Below, one piece after another: positions 23,388 through 28,002 of a stretch of DNA of 28,002 nt. The notes under the pieces were generated by a model. It made no database searches, was not told where the DNA came from, and saw only the letters and a list, made by a program, of their open reading frames with translations. The translations under genes were made by a program, and so were the position numbers. This DNA is from UBA5499 sp002426275 (lineage in GTDB: Bacteria > Bacillota > DTU084): positions 1 to 28,002 of the forward strand of contig CALASN010000015.1 in the NCBI GenBank assembly GCA_937888735.1, given 5' to 3'. Every line of letters begins with the position of its first letter. Position 1 is the first letter of the stretch.

Positions 23388-24076
23388 TTGCCTAAATCGT
23401 ACTGCAGATTAACCTGGGCCGAGATTTTGATCTGCCCGGGTTGAATGGGAGTGCTATCATAAGCCGCCTTCAGCGCCCCATAGTCTTCCCGGAAGTTAAT
23501 CCGGTAGGGAATGACGGAGGTGGCCGAATCGCTCAGGTCCAAAAGCTTGCCCATCTTCACACCCGCGGCCTGGGCCAGCTTCTCAGCCCGCTGCTTTCCA
23601 TTGCCTACAGCTTCAGCCAACAGCTCCAGCTGCAGTTCTTCGCTGCGCTGGACGCTGAAGGTCACATTCTGGACCCTGTTGGCGCCCGCTTTCGTTGCCA
23701 AATCCAGCACTTCCCCCGCGCGTTTTAGATCCCCGCGCAGCGTAATCTCAAGCACGTTGCTGGCTCTGTAACCTGTGAGAACCGGCTCCGAGTCCTTGGG
23801 ATAGCGGTATTGAGGCGCCAGGGAGAAGGCGGAGGTTGTCAGGTCTGCCTCGGGAATTCCGAAATTCAGCAGCAAATTCCGCACTTTCGTCATCAGGGTA
23901 GCGTTTTCTGTCACCGCTGCCTGGGCAGTGTCTCCTTGAGTTTCCACGCCCAGCTCAATGCGGGCCAGATCCGGCTGCACCATCCGTTCGGCTGTGCCTG
24001 TGACGGAGATGCCTGCGGCCGAGGCTGCCAGTGATGCCAGGACTAAGATTGCGACGGTCAATAAAGTTTTTTTCAT
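23384..24076 (-). CDS. SIMPL-domain (DUF541/YggE-like) secreted protein
   Basis: The 230 residues start with a signal peptide (MKKTLLTVAILVLASLAASA). The remainder is a SIMPL domain: ISVTGTAERMVQPDLARIELGVETQG is the family's typical first strand pair, followed by YRASNVLEITLRGDLKRAG and the late AEKLAQAAGVKMGKLLDL. YggE-like proteins are linked to oxidative-stress tolerance, but the molecular role is poorly known. ATG 24076 with AAAGGAG upstream is preferred; the longer frame upstream lacks sense as a leader and would bury the signal peptide. It is convergent with rho and divergent from spoIIP. Confidence 0.88.
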   Translation of the reverse strand: MKKTLLTVAILVLASLAASAAGISVTGTAERMVQPDLARIELGVETQGDTAQAAVTENATLMTKVRNLLLNFGIPEADLTTSAFSLAPQYRYPKDSEPVLTGYRASNVLEITLRGDLKRAGEVLDLATKAGANRVQNVTFSVQRSEELQLELLAEAVGNGKQRAEKLAQAAGVKMGKLLDLSDSATSVIPYRINFREDYGALKAAYDSTPIQPGQIKISAQVNLQYDLGN

Positions 24077-24145
24077 CTGGCTAAATCTCCTTTCTTCATG
24101 GTAATAATTAGATCTTCGCCGGTTGCGGCCGGATTCCTTCCAGGA

Positions 24146-24162
24146 CAAATTTGAAAAATTTG
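24146..24162. promoter_or_regulatory. Perfect 7-3-7 inverted repeat, possible operator
   Basis: CAAATTT-GAA-AAATTTG lies in the 144-bp divergent gap between the SIMPL gene and spoIIP. GGACAA occurs on both sides (24143-24148 and 24163-24168), adding a direct repeat. This is the pattern of a binding site for a dimeric regulator, though AT-rich palindromes also arise by chance. Confidence 0.4.
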
Positions 24163-24220
24163 GGACAACTTCTTCTATTCGCGGCCTCTCCTGCATAGAC
24201 ATGAAGGAGGAGGATGAGCG

Positions 24221-25150
24221 ATGAGAAGGAAATGGCGGAAAATCGGCAGAGCCTGGCGCGGAGAGATTCCTTGGCGGCCTTTTTGGCTGCTGTTCGCCCT
24301 CTCTTTTCTGCTGACGTTTTCCCTTCGCTATTTCAGCGAAGGGGCAATGCGCAGCCAGGCGAAGTTACATTTGCTGCAAGGACTGTTTGCTTGGCGCCAA
24401 GACCCCAAAGTTTTGCTCTCTTTCCAGCTTGGTTTCCTGGAAGGCGGCAGGCGGCAGCCGTTGGCCGTGATGGAGGACGAGATCCGCAAGCCGCTTCCTG
24501 CCTCAGACCAGCCGCTGGTCGCCGTCTTTCACACGCATACCGGCGAATCGTATGTGCCTTCTCGCGGCAAAGACCGGACGGTGGGAAAAGAAGGAGATAT
24601 CGTGCAGGTGGGAGCGGCATTGGCCGAAGGATTGCAGACCCATGGCATCGGCGTGATTCACGTGCGGAAGGTTCACGACGGGGACCCATGGCACCTGTCT
24701 TATACCCGTTCCCGGGTTACAGTGCGGCAGCTGCAGGCCGAATATCCTTCGCTGAAAATATTCATTGATGTGCACCGCGATGGGATTGCAGATCCCAAAA
24801 CTCCTCGGGACGTTACCACCACGACTTTAGGCGCGCAGAAGGTGGCCAGAATCATGCTTTATGTGGGAAGCGAGCGGGGAGGCAAACCTTTCCCCAATCG
24901 CAGCAAAGTTCTGAGCTTCAACCAGAAGTTGCAAAAGACCATGGAACAGCTTTACCCAGGCCTGGCCCGTCCCATGTTCACCAGAGGCGGCTTTCCGCAT
25001 AACCAAGATCTGGCGGACGATTTTCTTTTGGTGGAGATCGGAGACGCGAGGCTCAACAGCAAACAGGAGGCTGTGAAAGCGGCCGGGCTTTTGGCCGACT
25101 CCTTGGCGCTGCTGCTTTATCAGGAAGGCAAGAATGAAAAAGCCCCCTGA
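24221..25150 (+). CDS. spoIIP: Stage II sporulation protein P family (cell-wall lytic enzyme)
   Basis: SpoIIP cuts septal peptidoglycan (amidase and endopeptidase) so the mother-cell membrane can engulf the forespore. The 309 residues start with a basic cytoplasmic tail and one membrane segment at about 18-36. The extracellular enzyme domain has VFHTHTGESYVP at 102-113 (His104, Glu109), FIDVHRDGIADP with His185, HNQDLADD, and LLVEIGDARLN with Glu272, all zinc-site positions of the family. ATG 24221 follows AAGGAGGAGG. It is the strongest sign that the host forms spores. The end of the gene forms the left arm of a hairpin that covers the next gene's ribosome-binding site. Confidence 0.92.
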   Translation: MRRKWRKIGRAWRGEIPWRPFWLLFALSFLLTFSLRYFSEGAMRSQAKLHLLQGLFAWRQDPKVLLSFQLGFLEGGRRQPLAVMEDEIRKPLPASDQPLVAVFHTHTGESYVPSRGKDRTVGKEGDIVQVGAALAEGLQTHGIGVIHVRKVHDGDPWHLSYTRSRVTVRQLQAEYPSLKIFIDVHRDGIADPKTPRDVTTTTLGAQKVARIMLYVGSERGGKPFPNRSKVLSFNQKLQKTMEQLYPGLARPMFTRGGFPHNQDLADDFLLVEIGDARLNSKQEAVKAAGLLADSLALLLYQEGKNEKAP

Positions 25151-25173
25151 TCCTAATCCTAGGATCGAGGGGG
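25143..25173 (+). promoter_or_regulatory. Hairpin covering the ribosome-binding site after spoIIP
   Basis: CCCCC (25143-25147) pairs with GGGGG (25169-25173), T48-A68 continue, and GATCC pairs with GGATC (25149-25153 with 25162-25166) around an 8-nt loop. The spoIIP stop (25148-25150) is inside the left arm, and GAGGGGG, the next gene's ribosome-binding site, is in the right arm. A poor T-run argues against a terminator. Confidence 0.55.
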
Positions 25174-25178
25174 TTATT

Positions 25179-25514
25179 ATGCGCAGATATTTGCTGATTT
25201 TAAGTTTGGGAGCGCTCCAGTTGTGGGGCGGACTTTACCTGGCGACGTTGGGCGGCAATCAGTTGCTGGGAAGAAGGGCCATCCCCCAGGCCCTGCAGGT
25301 GACGCGGGAGAGGCCGGCTACGTATAAAATCGCCATTATGGGCAGAGAAGTGGCGGTTGGCAAAGCCGTGGTTCTGGGGAAAATGACGGAAGTCCAGAGG
25401 AGCAAACTTTTTTCCCGCCTGACAAAGCTGCGCCTGAGAGTGCCGGTGGGAAGATTGGATTTGCTGATCGAGCAGCGAAACCGCCGCCTCGGGCAGCAGG
25501 AAAAGAGGAAGTAA
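25179..25514 (+). CDS. Small membrane-anchored hypothetical protein
   Basis: These 111 residues have one N-terminal hydrophobic segment (YLLILSLGALQLWGGLYLATL, about 4-24) and then a basic, mostly hydrophilic body ending RRLGQQEKRK. I recognise no family. ATG 25179 follows GAGGGGG at 5 nt. An earlier in-frame ATG at 25134, overlapping spoIIP, would place a proline-rich charged stretch before the membrane segment and is less likely, although AGGAAGG precedes it. Its position between spoIIP and murJ suggests an envelope or sporulation role, which is inference from neighbours only. Confidence 0.65.
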   Translation: MRRYLLILSLGALQLWGGLYLATLGGNQLLGRRAIPQALQVTRERPATYKIAIMGREVAVGKAVVLGKMTEVQRSKLFSRLTKLRLRVPVGRLDLLIEQRNRRLGQQEKRK

Positions 25515-25549
25515 TGTGGAATAAGTAGTTCTGGAAGAATTTGGAAGGG

Positions 25550-27133
25550 ATGAGTTTTATCGTGCAAGAGTCGAACCGGCGCGTGGCTAAAGCGGCTGGC
25601 CTGCTGATGGCGGCCATCACGCTCAGCAGGATTTTAGGGTTTGTCCGGGAGCGTGGCATCGCCCAGATTTTTGGCAGGACGCGTCTGACTGACATTTTTT
25701 TCGCAGCTTTCTCTATTCCGGATTTAATGTATTATCTTTTGGTGGGCGGCGCCCTCAGCGCGGCTTTCATCCCCGTGTTCACCTCGTATTTGGCCAACGA
25801 CAAGGAAAAGGAAGGCTGGTATGTGGCGAGCACTTTCATTAACGTGACCGTGCTCTTGCTATTGGCTTTCACAATTGTGGGAATCATCTTTGCGCCGCAG
25901 CTGGCGCCCCTTGTGGCTTACGATTTTTCGGGCAGGGATTTGGCGTTGCTGGTCCGCCAAATGCGCTTCATGTTTCCCGCTGTTTTTTTCACGGCCCTGG
26001 CGGGGCTGCAAATGGGGATCCTCAATTCCTATCAGGTTTTCGGACCCCCTGCCTTCGGTCCCATCGTCTATAATTTGGCCATCATCGTCGCCTGTTACGT
26101 TTTAGGGCCCTCTCTGGGCCTGACAGGCCTTGCCGTCGGCGTGGTGGCCGGCGCCATCGGCAATTTTTTCGTGCAGCTGCCCTATATTCGCTCCCACAAC
26201 CGCGGCTACCGGCTGGTGATGGATTTTCATCATCCCGGGATCCGCAAGATCTTCAGGCTGATGATTCCGTCGCTGGTGGGCTTATCAGTGACGCAGATTA
26301 ATCTGATCATCAACCAGAGTCTTGCCAGCGGCCTTGCCGCCGGTTCCATTACTGCTCTGCGCTATGCCAACCGCCTGATGCAATTGCCTTTGGGCATTTT
26401 CGCCATGGGAATCAGCACCGCCATTTTCCCCACTTTGGCCCGGCAGGCCAGTCGCAAGGAAATGGACGATTTCCGCGCCACTTTTTCTCTAGGCTTGCGC
26501 TCGACGTTCTTCATCACCATCCCTTCTGGGATTGGCCTTTGGGTCTTGGGAGAGCCCATTGTCCGGCTCCTGTTTCAGGGAGCGGAGTTCACGGCTGCGG
26601 ATACTAAAGCCACTGCTTTTGCCCTGGGCTTTTATTCACTGGGATTGTTCGCCCAAAGCGGGATCCAGATCATCACCAGGGTTTACTATTCCCTGAACGA
26701 TACGGCCACGCCTGTGCTCACAGGCCTCCTTACAGTGGGCGTCAACGTGCTTTTGAATCTGCTTTTTCTCTCCCAGACGAATCTGTCCCACGGGGGCTTG
26801 GCTTTGGCCTTCTCCATCAGCGGCATCATCAACTTTTTCGCTTTACTGTTTTTCCTGCGCAAACGCATCGGCTCCATAGACGGCGGCAGGATCAGCTGGA
26901 GCTTTTTGAAGACCGGGGTTGCTTCCTTGGGCATGGGCCTGGCAGTGCTCTGGTTTGCCGACAGGATTAATCCCTTTTTGGATTTACATACTGTCATGGG
27001 TCAGCTCCTGGAGGTGGGAGGAGGAATGCTTGCCGGAGTGCTGGTTTTCCTGGTTGCCGCCTATCTGATGCGCATGGAGGAGCTGAATTTGATTCTGGAT
27101 CTGGTGAAGAGAAAAATCAAACGTCAAAAATAG
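25550..27133 (+). CDS. murJ: Lipid II flippase MurJ
   Basis: MurJ flips the peptidoglycan precursor lipid II across the cytoplasmic membrane. It is a 527-residue polytopic protein of the MATE/MviN type. AAGLLMAAITLSRILGFVRE opens the first helix; TDIFFAAFSIPDLMYYLLVGGALSAAFIPVF is the typical second segment. Later RFMFPAVFFTALAGLQMGILNS, ALRYANRLMQLPLGIFAMGI and RVYYSLNDTATPV follow the family pattern through about 13-14 helices. Start choice is open: ATG 25550 gives the usual N-terminus but GGAAGG lies just before it; TTG 25541 and GTG 25562 are alternatives. It lies 35 bp after the small gene and ends at a terminator. Confidence 0.93.
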   Translation: MSFIVQESNRRVAKAAGLLMAAITLSRILGFVRERGIAQIFGRTRLTDIFFAAFSIPDLMYYLLVGGALSAAFIPVFTSYLANDKEKEGWYVASTFINVTVLLLLAFTIVGIIFAPQLAPLVAYDFSGRDLALLVRQMRFMFPAVFFTALAGLQMGILNSYQVFGPPAFGPIVYNLAIIVACYVLGPSLGLTGLAVGVVAGAIGNFFVQLPYIRSHNRGYRLVMDFHHPGIRKIFRLMIPSLVGLSVTQINLIINQSLASGLAAGSITALRYANRLMQLPLGIFAMGISTAIFPTLARQASRKEMDDFRATFSLGLRSTFFITIPSGIGLWVLGEPIVRLLFQGAEFTAADTKATAFALGFYSLGLFAQSGIQIITRVYYSLNDTATPVLTGLLTVGVNVLLNLLFLSQTNLSHGGLALAFSISGIINFFALLFFLRKRIGSIDGGRISWSFLKTGVASLGMGLAVLWFADRINPFLDLHTVMGQLLEVGGGMLAGVLVFLVAAYLMRMEELNLILDLVKRKIKRQK

Positions 27134-27141
27134 CAAAATCG

Positions 27142-27180
27142 TCCCTTCTGCTTATAATAAAGGCAGGGGGGATTTTTTTT
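27142..27180 (+). terminator. Intrinsic terminator after murJ, nested with the next gene's start signals
   Basis: TCCCTTCTGC (27142-27151) pairs with GCAGGGGGGA (27163-27172) through 10 positions with two G-U pairs; the loop is 11 nt and eight T's follow. The right arm holds GGGGGG, the only ribosome-binding site for the following TTG start, and the T-run runs into that start codon. Confidence 0.7.
27153..27158 (+). promoter_or_regulatory. Perfect -10 box inside the murJ terminator loop
   Basis: TATAAT lies in the loop of the hairpin. A start site about 7 nt further on would fall near 27165, giving a leader of about 14 nt that contains GGGGGG but not the left arm. No good -35 box is visible 16-18 nt upstream (3 of 6 matches at best). 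Confidence 0.4.
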
Positions 27181-27850
27181 GCGCGTGGCCAGCTTAAATA
27201 TTCACCGGGGGCGGGGCATAGACGGCAAAGTGGATCTGGAAAGGCTGGCGACTTTTCTTGCCGAAAGCCAGGCGGATCTCATCGGCCTGCAGGAGGTTGC
27301 GCAAACTTCGCGGCAGAATCAGCCGGAGATTTTGGCCCAAGCTTTAGGCATGCAAGCCGCTTTTTTCCCGTCTCTCAAGCGCTGCGCCTTCCGCTACGGC
27401 AATGTCATTCTCAGCCAGCGACCCGCTTTTCGAGTGGAAGGTTATCCCCTGCCCAGCCTCAGGGAGAAGCGTTCCCTCTTGGTGGCGCAATTTAAGCAGC
27501 CTGCCTTCACAGCCGCGGTTGCGCACCTGGGGCTCAGCGGCAAAGAACGGCAGGAACACGCAAAGCGGATCCTGGAGCTGTTGCCGCCTTCCGGGCCGGT
27601 GATCTTGATGGGGGATTGGAATGCCAATAGCAGCGCGCCTGAGGTGCAGGCTGTTCTGGCTCGTTTGGGCGACGCTTTCCAGCTGGGCCAGCGCTCTGAA
27701 AACGATACTCATACCTTTTTGAGCCGTCAGATCCTGCCTCACCGGATCGATTATATTTTCGTGCGGGGCCTGCGGGTCTGCCGCTATCATACCCGGGGCA
27801 CGATTGCCACGGATCACCGTCTGGTGGCGGCGGATCTGGATTTCAACTGA
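27179..27850 (+). CDS. Endonuclease/exonuclease/phosphatase-family protein
   Basis: This is a 223-residue single-domain metal-dependent phosphoesterase of the exonuclease III/DNase I-like fold. The catalytic positions are visible: Asn7 in SLNIHRG, Glu39 in IGLQEV, His116 in VAHLGLSG, Asp146 and Asn148 in LMGDWNAN, Asp191 in RIDYIFV, and the final Asp212-His213 in ATDHRLV. The substrate could be a nucleic acid, a phospholipid or a small phosphoester; sequence does not say. There is no signal peptide, so it is cytoplasmic. The TTG start at 27179 is supported by GGGGGG 7 nt upstream. Confidence 0.88.
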   Translation: MRVASLNIHRGRGIDGKVDLERLATFLAESQADLIGLQEVAQTSRQNQPEILAQALGMQAAFFPSLKRCAFRYGNVILSQRPAFRVEGYPLPSLREKRSLLVAQFKQPAFTAAVAHLGLSGKERQEHAKRILELLPPSGPVILMGDWNANSSAPEVQAVLARLGDAFQLGQRSENDTHTFLSRQILPHRIDYIFVRGLRVCRYHTRGTIATDHRLVAADLDFN

Positions 27851-27917
27851 GCGGTGCCGGATGCGGCTATCGTGAATAAAATCTCAATCTTGGCAACGAA
27901 AAAAATTTTTAAAAAGT

Positions 27918-27932
27918 ATTGTCAGAGACAAT
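27918..27932. promoter_or_regulatory. Perfect 6-3-6 inverted repeat overlapping a promoter
   Basis: ATTGTC-AGA-GACAAT is a perfect palindrome with a 3-nt centre. It covers the -35 box of the promoter at 27919-27948, a common place for a repressor site. The regulator is unknown. Confidence 0.45.
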
Positions 27933-27948
27933 GTCTTTATTGTATATT
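27919..27948 (+). promoter_or_regulatory. Predicted promoter for a gene beyond the window
   Basis: TTGTCA (27919-27924) and TATATT (27943-27948) are spaced 18 nt, both 5 of 6 matches to the sigma-A consensus. The remaining 54 bases would be the start of a leader; no start codon with a ribosome-binding site is seen before the window ends. Confidence 0.5.
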
Positions 27949-28002
27949 CCCGTTTTCGACACTTGTAAAAAGGCAAAAAGCCGATGCACCTTATAAATGC
28001 TA

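Noticed and set aside
24170..24205. Sigma-E-like promoter before spoIIP (TCTATTC, 13 nt, CATAGACA)
   Set aside because: The spacing is right, but the start site would fall inside the ribosome-binding site and leave almost no leader. The -10 match also needs an extra base.
27955..28002. Possible c-di-GMP or other riboswitch at the end of the window
   Set aside because: A GGCAAAAAGCC stem is all that can be seen; the conserved core of known classes is not present in the available bases.
1..28002. CRISPR arrays, tRNA or rRNA genes, insertion sequences, prophage
   Set aside because: No regularly spaced repeats, no tRNA-like cloverleaf or rRNA stretch and no recognisable transposase or integrase was seen on reading both strands.

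Overview
The window reads as an almost gap-free stretch of bacterial chromosome, moderately GC-rich by eye, with Shine-Dalgarno-led genes and frequent TTG/GTG starts. Two signals bear on the host. A SpoIIP-type cell-wall lytic protein indicates an endospore-forming Firmicute. A small secreted protein with a YjbH-like N-terminal motif and a C-terminal phenylalanine looks like an outer-membrane beta-barrel. Together they suggest a diderm, spore-forming Firmicute (Limnochordia/Hydrogenisporia-like or Negativicutes-like). That placement is inference, not something I could test.

Layout. 1-4900 (+): end of a purine operon, purF (3' end)-purM-purN-purH-purD, tightly overlapping. 4901-5630: about 730 bp with no convincing gene, partly AT-rich, holding a long hairpin, a second perfect hairpin and short broken reading frames. 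5631-7510 (+): an aspartate-type aminotransferase and an MTA/MTI phosphorylase. 7650-11051 (-): a five-gene stressosome operon read right to left, rsbR-rsbS-rsbT-rsbX followed by a diguanylate cyclase with an RsbU-like N-terminus. 11122-11800: a small unclear locus ending in a terminator. 11812-16316 (+): pyruvoyl arginine decarboxylase, spermidine synthase, agmatinase, the barrel protein and arginyl-tRNA synthetase. 16503-17615: an MsmX/UgpC-type ABC ATPase with a strong terminator. 17673-18999: a membrane protein and a metallo-beta-lactamase-fold hydrolase. 19025-23387: pyrG, a secreted unknown, class II aldolase and rho. 23384-24076 (-): a SIMPL-domain secreted protein, convergent with rho. 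24221-27850 (+): spoIIP, a small membrane-anchored unknown, murJ and an endonuclease/exonuclease/phosphatase-family protein. The last 150 bp carry a palindrome and promoter for a gene beyond the window.

How the parts fit. The stressosome cluster has all its own signalling parts (scaffold RsbR/RsbS, switch kinase RsbT, reset phosphatase RsbX). Instead of RsbV/RsbW/sigma-B, its last gene is a GGDEF enzyme whose N-terminus resembles the RsbT-binding domain of RsbU, so the predicted output is c-di-GMP. A stressosome with a diguanylate cyclase output is known from Moorella thermoacetica, so the class is described, but the domain wiring here deserves checking. The polyamine cluster makes putrescine from arginine via agmatine, and then spermidine. 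It is translationally coupled to the barrel protein and followed by argS. Spermidine synthase releases methylthioadenosine, which the phosphorylase near 6.8 kb may help recycle, possibly through methylthioinosine.
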